A stretch of DNA of 64,000 bases. Origin: Prevotella sp. (GTDB lineage: Bacteria; Bacteroidota; Bacteroidia; Bacteroidales; Bacteroidaceae). The notes beneath the pieces are model-generated. The model was not told the DNA's origin. It searched no databases and saw nothing but the letters and a program-made list of their open reading frames with translations. This document shows, piece by piece, positions 9,801 through 18,939 of the stretch (the stretch's first letter is position 1; each line of letters begins with the position of its first letter). The stretch spans positions 1 through 64,000 of the forward strand of contig JAFTGB010000042.1 of NCBI GenBank assembly GCA_017458125.1. Reading direction: 5' to 3'. The position numbers were made by a program, and so were the translations under genes.

Positions 9801-10705
9801 AACGAGAGGCTCTTCGGCGTAAAGGTCAGCGCCTTCTTAGGCTTCAGGGTGAAGACAATGGCTGCCTCCTCATCCTGAGCATTCATCTGTTCTGTCGGTT
9901 GGAACTGCTGGCGAACAACACCAGCATCGGTACGCAGACCGGCAGCAGTCAGTTTGCTTCCGTACGACATCTCAGCCACTGAGAACAGCCCCTCCTTGCT
10001 GGTGGCAGCAGCCGTCACGATGTCAGCCGATTTCAGTTCCCATGTAGCAGTGAAGTCTTTCTCGTCAACGCTCTGTGCAGCCTCTTGAGCTTCACCGCTG
10101 ACAGTCACATAGTCCATATTCCAATTCGACTTGAATCCGTTACCGGCAATGAGTCGCAGGATGACCTTCTCCTTGTTGTTGGCAGAGAGCTGTACGCTGT
10201 TCTTATTATACGTCCACCACGTAGCAGCAGTCTTATAGGCTCCAGCGTCAAACCAAGTGGCTCCGCCGTCGGTAGAGACCACCGCCTCCAGTGTTGCCTC
10301 GGCATTGGCACCATAGGCACAGGCAAAGTCGACAGTGATGTTCTTGTACCCTGTAGTTGGGAACTGCACCTCGTAATACACATTGTGCTTCGAGCCGTCG
10401 GTGTAGTCGGTGATGCTGTTAGCCTCGGTGTTCTCAATGCGCAGCACCTTGTTCTGATAGCCCGTGCAGAGCTGCCAGTAGCGGCCTTCGCTCCATCCGG
10501 TCAACAGATAGTTGGCCTTGTCGCCAACACACTCGTCGGGAGCCACCTGGGGTGCTCCGCCTTGGGCGAACCAAGTGGCTGCGATGTCGTCGCTCGCCTC
10601 CAGGTTCCACTCGGCCAGTTTCACGCTCTCCCCGGCCACTGCCGTCATGGGCAGCAGGGCGAAGAGCGCAACCAGCAGACTTGTAAGACAATTCTTCTTT
10701 TGCAT
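6857..10705 (-). CDS. Multidomain pectin methylesterase (CE8), probable type IX secretion cargo
   Basis: CE8 enzymes remove methyl esters from homogalacturonan. The protein is 1282 residues with a signal peptide (about 1-24). Residues about 100-207 form a beta-rich domain shared with the GH95 protein at 12847. A divergent InlB-type repeat lies near 395-465 (YHFAAW, KANTVLVATY), a second copy resembling the N-terminal domain near 630-720, an SbsA-like Ig domain (SSNPAHNATGVS) near 735-825, then the CE8 beta-helix from about 832. Catalytic motifs are present: GPQALAL, LLSYQDTW (acid Asp), GAVDFIYN (nucleophile Asp) and WLGRPW (Arg). The tail (LDGRQVSQLQHGMNIVRM, then KKVLVK) resembles a type IX sorting tail. 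Same strand as the CE12 gene, 18 bases away. Confidence 0.92.
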   Translation of the reverse strand: MQKKNCLTSLLVALFALLPMTAVAGESVKLAEWNLEASDDIAATWFAQGGAPQVAPDECVGDKANYLLTGWSEGRYWQLCTGYQNKVLRIENTEANSITDYTDGSKHNVYYEVQFPTTGYKNITVDFACAYGANAEATLEAVVSTDGGATWFDAGAYKTAATWWTYNKNSVQLSANNKEKVILRLIAGNGFKSNWNMDYVTVSGEAQEAAQSVDEKDFTATWELKSADIVTAAATSKEGLFSVAEMSYGSKLTAAGLRTDAGVVRQQFQPTEQMNAQDEEAAIVFTLKPKKALTFTPKSLSFNASKVGTNGGKFDVVVISGNESKTVGEGINPQLAKESPYVSNHTFDLSTLPATTDMLVVKIYIIGVASNKQYAFSDVVIKGDVAGTIEAVPTYTMSVKLGTEGAGSVSCNPAGAEFDEGTTLTVKATENFGYHFAAWTDEAGNEVSKENPYSFEIKANTVLVATYTKNNVYALNLKLEGGANSNLVQWMPEGNVVDGTHYYEEGTEVKLTAVNNRILTFTGWEDNSTEAERVVTMDGEKSMTANFSAADYIVGWDFYNDNPKSNRAADYMADTENAGIMTVRQADGTTSTWLANGVAAGKANGRYCIRIWKPIADKWYYEFNFSSKGYQNLKLSAALGDDYNAYSIMKAEYSIDGTNFTQFGSYELPNRGWKDGEFDLPAEANDQNRVYIRFIPDYDSPKVGVEDSRDGTMLTDVFVLADATGAATEVATLVSSNPAHNATGVSANGSVILTFDNKVKAGTGTATLNGEEIVPVISGKTAVFKYTGLKYATQYTFSMPEGVLTSRSGQAVAKAEITFTTMERKQPTAKLYDAVVAADGTGDYTTVQAAIDAAPEGRGTPWLIFVKNGQYKEHVDIPKTKPYLHIVGQDRDKAVIKDDRLSGGENAVHVSVGATVVVNADNIFFENITLENSYGHKNQAGPQALALNTIGDRIALNNVALLSYQDTWITSSTQTNRHYIKNSLIEGAVDFIYNGGDVYLDGDTLEINRPSGGYIVAPNHTSDTKWGYVFQNNIIRPGKTTTGETMNVTDVWLGRPWHNQPKTVFINTQTFINLPAKGWYNTMGGLPALWAEYNTVDKDGNPVDLSQRETYYWYWEDDAKTKKAEVFNVKNTLTAEEAAQYTIKNVMGGSDGWQPDVMCEPCDAPVVKGANGQLTWEAVPYAICYVVTKNGVVAGFTKDTTFDGYTDGDSWQVQAVNEYGGLSEKATPNAATAIRSVKTKNEDEDENGNAIFTLDGRQVSQLQHGMNIVRMSDGAIKKVLVK

Positions 10706-10723
10706 AGTAGTTATAGTTATTGA

Positions 10724-12607
10724 TTAGTAAATGATTTTCTTCACGTTTCCGTCGCTCATGCGGACGATGTTCAGGCCGCGCTGCATCTGGGCATGCTGCC
10801 GACCGTCAACGGTAAAAAAAGCACGGTTCGTGGTGGCGGTGGTGCCCACCTGGCTGATGCCGGTAGCCGTAACGGCCATGCCGTGGATGGTAAGGTCTGA
10901 CAGGCAGATGGTCTTGCCGCTGGCAGCCCCGTTGTACCAGGGATAGACACGCACCAGCAGTTCCTGGCCGTCGCCGACGGTGAGCACCGGCTTCGTCTCG
11001 ACGTACTGCGGGTTGTTGGCGGGCATCTTCTTCATCTCGAAGATGGTGGTGCGCGTCTCGAAGTTGTCGGTCGAGTAATAGATGTGGCAGCACATGCCGT
11101 TGCCGCCGCAGCCCGAGACGAAGAGCGAGATCAGGTCTATCTTCAGCTCCTGGCCGCTGGCGGGCTTGATGCCCCACTCAATGTATCGGTCAGGATTGTC
11201 GTCTATCTCGTCGGCAGGCCAGTTGTCGCCGGTGAGCAGGTTGCGCTGCATCTTGCGTGTGGCCTCATATCCCGTCCACTCCGGCCATACGGTGCTGGCG
11301 TTGGGGTTGGAGTACCGCTGCACATACATGCCCTTGAAGCGCTCGCCCGTGACGACGGCCGGTCCCGTCAGCTCGTAGCTGTCGTCTTTCACTAAGCGCC
11401 AGTAGGCCTTCACCTCGGCCCCGCCTTCCAGCACGACGGCAGTGGCCGATACGGGAATCTCGATGCGCTTGCTGCCCTGGCTGACGGTAATCGTGCCCGA
11501 GAGCGTGCCGTCGTTGTCCAGCGTCACCTGCGCATAGAACGTCTTGATGAGCGTAGCCGACACGTAGTCGGTGGTCAGGCTCTGCTTCCAGTCTTGCCGG
11601 TCGAACGAAAGCTGTATGCCCTCGGAGGCAGCGATGGTCACCGTGCCCTCTTCTGGCGACAGGCCAAAGCCGTTGACGGTAAACTCCTTGGTGAGTGTCT
11701 GTCCTTTATAGGCCTCGCCAAAGTCGCCCGTAGCCGGCGACACGCTCAGGTCGGTAGGCAGCACGATGGCATCGGCCAGAATGCCCTGTGCCTTCATCAG
11801 GCGGGCACACTCGCGGGCCACCAGCAGGGCGCCGGTGGTATTGAAGTGGGTGGCTCCCTCGCCGTCGAACAGCTGTGCCTGGCACTTGGCCTCCGTGCCG
11901 TAGCTCTCGTACAGGTCCTTGGTGGCGGTGGTCAGGTCGATGAAGCTGACGCCCTTCTCCTTGGCCAACTGCTCAGAGTGGTAGGCATAGTCCATGGTGT
12001 GGTCGTCGGCTGGAATGCTCTGCTTCTCCTTGATGCCGTCGGCTGTCAGCACCGAGAACGAGTCGCCTAGGTCGTGGCGGCCGGCGCGCTTCACCTTGCC
12101 TTTGCCGTCGATATAGCTACGGCACACGGGCGAGCAGATAATGGGAATAGCACCCTTCTCCTTCACCTCGTCCACAATCTTGCCCAGCCATTTCTTGTAG
12201 GTGTCCGACGGCGTGGTGCCGCGAGTGTCCAGCGCATTGGCCTCGGCGGTCATGCCCTTGCTCATATAGTATTGGTAAACCTCGTCGCGGTCCATGCCGC
12301 CTATCTTCTCGTCGTTATGCCCGAAGGTGATGATGACGTAGTCGCCGGCTTCCACCTGCTTCTTGGCCGTCTGCCACAACTCGTTGTAGCCGCCACGCGA
12401 GTCGCGCCCGCCCTTGGCATAGTTGATGGAGGTCCAGCCGTTGGTCAGGAAATTGCCGAAATACATACCCCAGCCACGTGTCACCGTGGCCGACTCGTCG
12501 TAAGGTGCCATCGTGCTGTCGCCCAGCGTGTGTACCTTCTTGGCGCTCATGGCTACCGTGCAGAGCATCAGTGCCAGCGTCAACAGTCCAAACAGTTTTG
12601 CTTTCAT
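10724..12607 (-). CDS. Rhamnogalacturonan acetylesterase-like SGNH hydrolase (CE12)
   Basis: CE12 esterases remove acetyl groups from pectin, in particular rhamnogalacturonan I. The 627-residue protein has a signal peptide (LFGLLTLALMLCTVAMSA) and an SGNH hydrolase domain: VHTLGDSTMAPYDE (nucleophile Ser near residue 30), GKGGRDSRGG, VIITFGHND (near 95) and GATHFNTTGA (catalytic His near 253). A beta-rich region follows (about 265-600) with Ig-like and carbohydrate-binding-like segments, and a sorting-like tail (VDGRQHAQMQRGLNIVRM, KKIIY) nearly identical to the CE8 tail. The ATG at 12605-12607 is chosen because the reading frame upstream of it runs through the promoter. Probably cotranscribed with the CE8 gene. 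Confidence 0.9.
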   Translation of the reverse strand: MKAKLFGLLTLALMLCTVAMSAKKVHTLGDSTMAPYDESATVTRGWGMYFGNFLTNGWTSINYAKGGRDSRGGYNELWQTAKKQVEAGDYVIITFGHNDEKIGGMDRDEVYQYYMSKGMTAEANALDTRGTTPSDTYKKWLGKIVDEVKEKGAIPIICSPVCRSYIDGKGKVKRAGRHDLGDSFSVLTADGIKEKQSIPADDHTMDYAYHSEQLAKEKGVSFIDLTTATKDLYESYGTEAKCQAQLFDGEGATHFNTTGALLVARECARLMKAQGILADAIVLPTDLSVSPATGDFGEAYKGQTLTKEFTVNGFGLSPEEGTVTIAASEGIQLSFDRQDWKQSLTTDYVSATLIKTFYAQVTLDNDGTLSGTITVSQGSKRIEIPVSATAVVLEGGAEVKAYWRLVKDDSYELTGPAVVTGERFKGMYVQRYSNPNASTVWPEWTGYEATRKMQRNLLTGDNWPADEIDDNPDRYIEWGIKPASGQELKIDLISLFVSGCGGNGMCCHIYYSTDNFETRTTIFEMKKMPANNPQYVETKPVLTVGDGQELLVRVYPWYNGAASGKTICLSDLTIHGMAVTATGISQVGTTATTNRAFFTVDGRQHAQMQRGLNIVRMSDGNVKKIIY

Positions 12608-12655
12608 TGTTTTGTAGTTTTTTTTAAGATTGAGTGCTTGTTGCAAATTCTGACT

Positions 12656-12664
12656 GCAAAAGTA
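12656..12664 (-). promoter_or_regulatory. -7 box of the CE12-CE8 operon
   Basis: Minus strand TACTTTTGC, 49 bases upstream of the CE12 ATG. No clear -33 TTTG is seen. Confidence 0.55.
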
Positions 12665-12698
12665 CAATAAAATAAATAAGGTAATAGGGCACTTTCGC

Positions 12699-12748
12699 GT
12701 CAAGAGAGTGCAAAAAATGCGTCAAGAAGCTGTTTTTGACGCATTTTT
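12699..12748. promoter_or_regulatory. Repeated GCGTCAA site between divergent pectin genes
   Basis: CGCGTCAAGA and TGCGTCAAGA occur as direct copies about 21 bases apart, and TTGACGCA follows in inverse orientation. The second and third copies form a perfect 13 bp stem (12713-12725 with 12736-12748) around a 10-base loop. It lies between the -7 boxes of the CE12 and GH95 transcripts. It could be an operator for a regulator of this locus, or a transcript-end hairpin; position between divergent promoters favours the first. Confidence 0.5.
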
Positions 12749-12795
12749 ACTAACTACTGATTTATTTTTCACCCCTACCGCCATCGAAAAATGAA

Positions 12796-12803
12796 TACAT
12801 TTG
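12796..12803 (+). promoter_or_regulatory. -7 box of the GH95 gene
   Basis: TACATTTG followed by CAGC, 43 bases before the ATG at 12847. Confidence 0.6.
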
Positions 12804-12846
12804 CAGCGTAATTATCAAACACCTTAATTTATAATTATCCACAAAA

Positions 12847-15800
12847 ATGAAAAGAACAAAACAAACACTACGACTCATGGGGGCACTCCTTTTATTGCTC
12901 CTGTGTACAGTGAAAGCTTCAGCCAGTCAGACGGCTGTCGCCAAGTGGAAATTCTCTACAGGCTATGATGTAGAGAAAAGCGGTACAACTGCTATCTACA
13001 CGCCCAACACCTTAGGTTGGGCACAGATAGCCAACACCAAATGGTCGCAGACGCAGCCTTACTTCCTGCCTAACGAATGCGCAATGGTGCCTGAAGACTG
13101 TAAGGTGACCGTTCACACCAGCGACGGCAAGTGGCAGGTGACCAGCAGCGGTTCGGCTCCCAACTACCTGTTGCGCCTCAACACCGCCAGCATCGACAAG
13201 TTCACCGCCAAAGCCGACTATACCGATGGTAGCAAGCACGACCAGTATTTTGAGGTGTCGTTGCCCACTACGTCGCTCAGCAACATCAAGGTGAACTTCT
13301 CCATTGGCGATGGTTCCAGTTCCAGCACTAAGTTTGGCGTAGTCTACTCCGTTGACGGTGGCACCACCTGGACCGTACTCGACGACTACACCAGCGGTTC
13401 ACACTGGAACACCTACGTCGATGCCAATTACGACCTGCAAGCCGACAACAAGCAGCAGCTCATTGTGCGCATGCTCATTCAGTCGGCAACGAAGACCAGT
13501 AACTACAACCTGAAGTACCTCAACATTCTGGCTGAGGACACACAGGCACCAAAGCTGCTGAGCATCACACCTTCAAATGGTGCCACTGGCGTTCTGAGCA
13601 AAGGCAAGGTTGTCATGCTCTTCAACGAGGGTGTCAGCATCAGCGACGGCACGACAGCCACCCTGACGAACAACACGACACTTCAGAGCCAGTCGCTGCA
13701 GCCTGTTATAAATATAAATAAGGTGTCGTTTGCCTATTCAGACCTTGACCTGACGACGTCTTACACGCTGACGCTGCCTGCCAACGCCGTTGCCGACCTC
13801 GCCGGCAATGTGCTGACTTCTGCCATCAGCACCAGCTTTACCACGTCGGATGTTCGTCCTATCGACCCCCCAGTACTCGACAGCCACAACCGCCTGTGGT
13901 ACCACCGGCCTGCTGCCTATTGGGAAGAAGCCCTGCCGTTAGGCAATGGTCGTTTGGGTGCAATGGTCAGCGGCAGCGTAGCTATCGATACCCTGCAGCT
14001 TAACGAGGACACCTTCTGGGGACAGTCGCCCAACAGCAACTACAACGCCAATGCCAAGACGGTGCTGAATCAGGTACGTCAGTACATCTTCAACAAAGAC
14101 TACGTCTCAGCTCAGAAGCTGGCTATTGCCAACTGGATGTCGCAGGGTTCTCACGGTGCCCAGTATCAGGCAGCCGGCTGTCTGCTCATCGGTTTCCCTG
14201 GTCAGCGTTTTGACGACGAGGAGGCGGGTCAGACTGACGGCGCACGCGATGCTCAGGGCTATGTACGTTCGCTCGACCTGTCTACGGCAACAGCCACAAC
14301 GAGCTATGTCGTTGATGGCGTCACCTATACGCGTACAACATTCACCTCGTTCGACGACAATGTTACCGTGGTCCGCTTGGAGTCTTCAGAGGCCGGCAAG
14401 CTGAATTTCAATGTCTGCTATGCAGCTCCCAGCAAGACCAATATGGAGAAACTGGGCATCAACAAGATAACCGCCGACGGCATGATAGAAGCCTCGCTCG
14501 TGGCAGCGCGCGAACAGTCGGAGAACGTTGCTAACAAGATGAACTGCTTTACATTTGTCAAAGTCATCAACGACGGTGGCACACAGACCAACACCACAAC
14601 ACAGAATGTCATGCAGGGCGGTCTGGTAGCCGGTAACCCCAAGGCTCCCACCATTGTGGTCAGCAATGCCACCTCTGCCACCATCATCATCTCGTCAGCT
14701 ACCAATTTCGTCAACTACAACGACATCAGTGCTGATGCCGAAGCCAAAGCGTTAGGCTACATGACTGCCTATCTGAATAAGCAGAAGAGCTATGATGCCA
14801 CCTTGAGCGACCACACTGCCAAGTATCAGCAGCAGTTTGGACGTGTCAGCCTCGATCTGGGCAGCAACAGCGAACAGGAGAAGAAAGACACAGAGACCCG
14901 CATCAAGGAGTTCCGCTCTACAGCCAATGACCCAGGTCTGATAGCCAACTACTTCCAGTTTGGTCGTTACCTGCTCATCTCGTCGTCACAGCCTGGCACC
15001 CAGCCTGCCAACCTGCAAGGCTTATGGAACCCCAATGCCCGTCAGTATCCTGCCTGGGACTCCAAGTACACCACCAACATCAATGTCGAGATGAACTACT
15101 GGCCTGCTGAGGTTGCCAACCTGTCGGAGTGTCACGACCCCTTCATCCAGATGGTGAAAGACGTCAGTGTGACAGGTGCCGAAACGGCACAGAAGATGTA
15201 TGGCGCACGTGGCTGGGCCCTGCACCACAATACAGACATCTGGCGCACCACAGGTGCTGTCGACAACAACTCCGTGGGCGTTTGGCCAACGTGCAATGCG
15301 TGGTTCTGCTCACACCTCTGGGAGAAGTACCTCTTCTCTGGCGACAAGACCTATCTGGCTGACATCTACCCCGTGCTGAAGGGCTGTGCCCAGTTCTTCC
15401 AGGACTTCCTGGTGAAAGATCCCAACACAGGTTACATGGTGGTATGCCCCTCCAATTCGCCTGAGAACCATCCTGGTCAGGCCTCTTATACCGACGATGC
15501 CGGCAAGACCCAGAACTGTGCCCTCTTTGGTGGCGTGGCTATGGATAACCAGATGGTTTATGATGTGCTGAAGAATACTGCTGAGGCTGCCCGCACCCTG
15601 GGTGTCGATGGTGACTTCGCCCAGCAACTTGACGAGCTGAAGGCACAGCTCACCCCCTATAAGATTGGAAAGTACGGCCAGATACAGGAGTGGCAGGAAG
15701 ACTGGGATCGCGAGAACAACTCACACCGCCACCTGTCACACCTCTGGGGAGCCTATCCTGGCAACCAGGTGTCACCCTACGTCAATGCCACCGTCTATCA

Positions 15801-16581
15801 GGGTGTTCACAAGTCGCTCGTAGGTCGGGGCGATGCCGCCCGCGGGTGGTCTATGGGTTGGAAGGTATGTCAGTGGGCACGTATGCTCGACGGCGACCAT
15901 GCGCTGAACATCATCAAGAATCAGCTGCGGCTGATGGATCCCAACGCTACCATTAACGATGCCGACGGTGGCACCTATGCCAATATGTTCGATGCACATG
16001 CCCCCTTCCAGATTGACGGCAACTTCGGCTGCTGTGCCGGCATTGCCGAGATGCTGCTGCAGAGTCATGCAGGCTTCTTGCACCTGCTGCCCGCCCTGCC
16101 TACAGCTTGGTCCAGTGGCGAGGTGAAGGGCTTGCGTGCGCGTGGTGGCTTCGAGGTGACCGAGTTGAAGTGGCAGAACGGCAAGGTGGCTTCCGTTAAG
16201 GTGAAGTCGACCATCGGCGGCAATCTGCGTCTGCGCAGCAACACGCCGCTGAAGCTGGCTGACGGCACAGCGCTGACTGCTGCCGAGGGCGACAACAGCA
16301 ATGCGCTCATGCAACCCTACGTGATGCCTGACCCCATCGTGGCTGACGCCTCGAAGATTCCTGCTACCAAGCTGCCTACCACCTATGTCTACGACATTGC
16401 AACGTCGGCAGGTCAGGAGATAGAACTCGTCGACCAAAGTGGCGAGACAGCTATCCAGACCGTAAGCACAGCCGTCCAACAGCAAGTCGCCCCAGAGTGC
16501 TACGCTTTGGACGGACGTCGTGTGAACAGTGCCTATAAGGGCATTGTCATCATCAACGGTCGAAAATATGTGCAGGAATAA
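12847..16581 (+). CDS. GH95-family alpha-L-fucosidase / alpha-L-galactosidase, multidomain
   Basis: GH95 enzymes cleave terminal alpha-1,2-L-fucose or alpha-L-galactose by inversion. The 1244-residue protein has a signal peptide, an N-terminal beta-rich domain (about 122-230, DYTDGSKH and SVDGGTTW) shared with the CE8 protein, an SbsA-like Ig domain (about 236-335) and the GH95 part from about 345: [31 protein letters not shown] (the two Asn), CPSNSPENH (general acid Glu near 873) and [11 protein letters not shown] (Asp near 1054). The tail ([19 protein letters not shown]) resembles a short type IX sorting tail. Near pectin esterases, a side-chain sugar of pectin or xyloglucan is a plausible substrate; the exact specificity cannot be read here. 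Confidence 0.92.
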   Translation: MKRTKQTLRLMGALLLLLLCTVKASASQTAVAKWKFSTGYDVEKSGTTAIYTPNTLGWAQIANTKWSQTQPYFLPNECAMVPEDCKVTVHTSDGKWQVTSSGSAPNYLLRLNTASIDKFTAKADYTDGSKHDQYFEVSLPTTSLSNIKVNFSIGDGSSSSTKFGVVYSVDGGTTWTVLDDYTSGSHWNTYVDANYDLQADNKQQLIVRMLIQSATKTSNYNLKYLNILAEDTQAPKLLSITPSNGATGVLSKGKVVMLFNEGVSISDGTTATLTNNTTLQSQSLQPVININKVSFAYSDLDLTTSYTLTLPANAVADLAGNVLTSAISTSFTTSDVRPIDPPVLDSHNRLWYHRPAAYWEEALPLGNGRLGAMVSGSVAIDTLQLNEDTFWGQSPNSNYNANAKTVLNQVRQYIFNKDYVSAQKLAIANWMSQGSHGAQYQAAGCLLIGFPGQRFDDEEAGQTDGARDAQGYVRSLDLSTATATTSYVVDGVTYTRTTFTSFDDNVTVVRLESSEAGKLNFNVCYAAPSKTNMEKLGINKITADGMIEASLVAAREQSENVANKMNCFTFVKVINDGGTQTNTTTQNVMQGGLVAGNPKAPTIVVSNATSATIIISSATNFVNYNDISADAEAKALGYMTAYLNKQKSYDATLSDHTAKYQQQFGRVSLDLGSNSEQEKKDTETRIKEFRSTANDPGLIANYFQFGRYLLISSSQPGTQPANLQGLWNPNARQYPAWDSKYTTNINVEMNYWPAEVANLSECHDPFIQMVKDVSVTGAETAQKMYGARGWALHHNTDIWRTTGAVDNNSVGVWPTCNAWFCSHLWEKYLFSGDKTYLADIYPVLKGCAQFFQDFLVKDPNTGYMVVCPSNSPENHPGQASYTDDAGKTQNCALFGGVAMDNQMVYDVLKNTAEAARTLGVDGDFAQQLDELKAQLTPYKIGKYGQIQEWQEDWDRENNSHRHLSHLWGAYPGNQVSPYVNATVYQGVHKSLVGRGDAARGWSMGWKVCQWARMLDGDHALNIIKNQLRLMDPNATINDADGGTYANMFDAHAPFQIDGNFGCCAGIAEMLLQSHAGFLHLLPALPTAWSSGEVKGLRARGGFEVTELKWQNGKVASVKVKSTIGGNLRLRSNTPLKLADGTALTAAEGDNSNALMQPYVMPDPIVADASKIPATKLPTTYVYDIATSAGQEIELVDQSGETAIQTVSTAVQQQVAPECYALDGRRVNSAYKGIVIINGRKYVQE

Positions 16582-16590
16582 CGCTTGCCG

Positions 16591-18933
16591 TCAAGCCTGC
16601 GTCTTATACTCCGTCGGCGACAGCCCCGTGCTTTGCTTGAAGCTGCGGCTGAAGTACTTAGGGTCGGAGAATCCGCAGGCGTAAGCCACCTCTGCGACGG
16701 TCTTGTCCGTCTGGCGCAGCAGTTGGCAGGCGCGTTTGATGCGAGCCTCACGAAGCAGGTCTTGTGGCGTAATGCCCATGGCCTGCTTCACTTTTCGTTG
16801 CAGGCCGCTGCGACTGACGGCGGCAGCCGCCGCCATGTCGCCCACACCGGCCTCGCCGTTGCCTATGTTTGCCTCGATGAAAGCCATGATGCGCTGCATC
16901 ATCGGGTCGTCGGTAGCCACCTTCTCGCGCCGCTGCCGTGGCTTCTCCTGCTTCTCCATCAGGGCCAGGTAGGCTTCCAGCGTCTCATGCTGCTGCCGCT
17001 TGATGCGCCTTATATATAAATAGGTGTAGACGATGACGGCCAGCATGGCGACCACGAGCAGCACCATCAGCAGCCGTCCCACGGCGGACTCCCAGAATGT
17101 GGGCTGCACCACGATGGTCAGCCGCCGCAGGCTGTCCGTCCACTGTCCGTCGGCGTTGGTGCAGCGTATCTCCAACTGGTAGGTGCGGGGCTTCAGGTCG
17201 AGCAGCGTAACCGAGCGGTTGGTGCCGATGTAGTTCCACTGGCTGCCGGGCAACAGGCGGAAAGCGTAGTTGATGCGCTCCGGAGCACTGTAGTCGAGGG
17301 CGGCGAAGTGGATGGTGACGCTGCGCTCGTGGGGCAGCAGGACGATGCTGTCGGCGCGCGACACGCCGTAGCGTGCAATGCCGCCCTGCACGGAGACGGC
17401 TGTCAGCACGAGTGCAGGCTGCCGGGCTTCGCTCAGCATCTGGGTGGTAGTGGTCATGAAAGCACCGTCGGTGAGTCCGAAGAGCCAGCGGTCACCGCTA
17501 AGCCGCAGGGGGTGCGCATCGCTGAAGCGGTAGTCTTCGTTGAAGTATCGGGCGTCCACCTGCCGGTAGTGGCCGCTGCTGTCTACGATGCTCACCAGAT
17601 GGTTGCCGACCACCATGACGCGGCCGCCGTCCAATGGCGTCATCGACAGCACCACGTCGGTGGGCAGCTGGTGGTTGGCGACGGTATAGTGGCGGAACGC
17701 CAGCAGGCTGTCTGACAGGCTGGTGCCTTGCGTGCGGTTGATGCCGCCGCTCTCGGTGCTGACGTAGTAGTGGCCGTCGCCGTCGGCCATGATGTCCATG
17801 AGGGCACTGCTGCTCAGGCTCTCGGCACGCATGGACTCGCGCTGGTGCAGCCGGAACGTCATGGCGTCGGCATCAGGCATCAGCCGTGCCACCATCAGTC
17901 CGTCGGTGGCTGCAGCTAACAGGATGTCGCCGTTTTCAGCCATGCAAAGGTAGCGCAGGCGCTGCGCCTGCTGACGCGGATAGTGCCGCGGCACCCTGAA
18001 GAGGGGGCTGTCTGCCCGTGCATCCGTGGTAAAGCAGAGCCCTCCGCCCAGGGTAGCCACCCACATGCGGCCGTAGCGGTCCTCGGCAATGCTGTAGACG
18101 TTCGGGTTCGGCAGGTCGGTGATGTGGTCTATGGTGAATGCGCCGCCCGTGGGACGCAGACGGAACAGGCCGTCGGGCTTGGTGCCCATCCACAGCGTGC
18201 CGTCAGCCGACTGGTGCATGCAATAGACGGCATGGCCGAAGCGGGTGTAGGCGGCGTGCAGGCGGCCGTCGGCGCCTAAGTAGCCCAACAGGCGGTTGTC
18301 GGCAGTGGCATAGACGCGCACGGCGCCGTCGCCCTTAGTGCACACCCAGTAGCGTTGCTGCCGATCCTTGAACAGACACTTCACCTCGGCTCCCGGCTCC
18401 ATGCCGAGTCGCCAGGTGTGCTGTTGCAGCGGTGTCTCCTTATAGATGCCCGTGCCGCGCACCGACCAGCGGTTGCCCTGGCGGTCGGTATAGGTGAAGC
18501 CGGTCATACGGTTGTCGCCCTTCCAGGCGTCGCTCATGCGGTACTGCCTCATCTGGTCGGCGGCACGGGCGGCCTCGGCAGCCGGCAGGTCGCTGAAACG
18601 GCAGCGGCGGGTGTCGAAGAGGTAGTAGTAGTCGTCCACGCGGCAGAGGATGTTGCCGTCAGGACGCAGCGCAATGTCGCGGAAACGGTCGGTGGTCATG
18701 TGGCAGCCGTCGCCGGCCGTGGCCTTGAAGGTGCGGAACTCGTGGCCGTCGTAGCGGCAGAGTCCGTTCCATGTGGCAAACCACATGAAGCCTAAGGAGT
18801 CCTGCAACAGTTGGGTGACATGGCCGTGAGGCAGTCCGTCCTCCTCGTCGTAGTAGGTCACTCTGTCCCCGGGCTGACCCGACGCAGCAGTCCAGCCTTG
18901 GAAGAGCAGAAGGAGGAGGAGCAGTCTCGCCAT
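16591..18933 (-). CDS. Membrane-spanning sensor fused directly to an AraC-type DNA-binding domain
   Basis: The 780-residue protein has a signal peptide, a periplasmic two-component-regulator propeller (from about residue 25: EEDGLPHGHVTQLLQDSLGFMWFAT, then WMGTKPDGLFRL and MWVATLGGGLCF repeats) and a Y_Y_Y domain (about 520-605). A single membrane helix follows (about 616-640, LLMVLLVVAMLAVIVYTYLY). A short linker leads to an AraC HTH domain (about 680-780: VSRSGLQRKVKQAMG, VAYACGFSDPKYFSRSFK). This is the layout of a hybrid two-component system without the histidine kinase and receiver parts. It starts 6 bases after the CE2-type esterase gene ends and is probably the regulator of this carbohydrate locus. 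The ligand is unknown. Confidence 0.9.
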   Translation of the reverse strand: MARLLLLLLLFQGWTAASGQPGDRVTYYDEEDGLPHGHVTQLLQDSLGFMWFATWNGLCRYDGHEFRTFKATAGDGCHMTTDRFRDIALRPDGNILCRVDDYYYLFDTRRCRFSDLPAAEAARAADQMRQYRMSDAWKGDNRMTGFTYTDRQGNRWSVRGTGIYKETPLQQHTWRLGMEPGAEVKCLFKDRQQRYWVCTKGDGAVRVYATADNRLLGYLGADGRLHAAYTRFGHAVYCMHQSADGTLWMGTKPDGLFRLRPTGGAFTIDHITDLPNPNVYSIAEDRYGRMWVATLGGGLCFTTDARADSPLFRVPRHYPRQQAQRLRYLCMAENGDILLAAATDGLMVARLMPDADAMTFRLHQRESMRAESLSSSALMDIMADGDGHYYVSTESGGINRTQGTSLSDSLLAFRHYTVANHQLPTDVVLSMTPLDGGRVMVVGNHLVSIVDSSGHYRQVDARYFNEDYRFSDAHPLRLSGDRWLFGLTDGAFMTTTTQMLSEARQPALVLTAVSVQGGIARYGVSRADSIVLLPHERSVTIHFAALDYSAPERINYAFRLLPGSQWNYIGTNRSVTLLDLKPRTYQLEIRCTNADGQWTDSLRRLTIVVQPTFWESAVGRLLMVLLVVAMLAVIVYTYLYIRRIKRQQHETLEAYLALMEKQEKPRQRREKVATDDPMMQRIMAFIEANIGNGEAGVGDMAAAAAVSRSGLQRKVKQAMGITPQDLLREARIKRACQLLRQTDKTVAEVAYACGFSDPKYFSRSFKQSTGLSPTEYKTQA

Positions 18934-18939
18934 GCGTGC

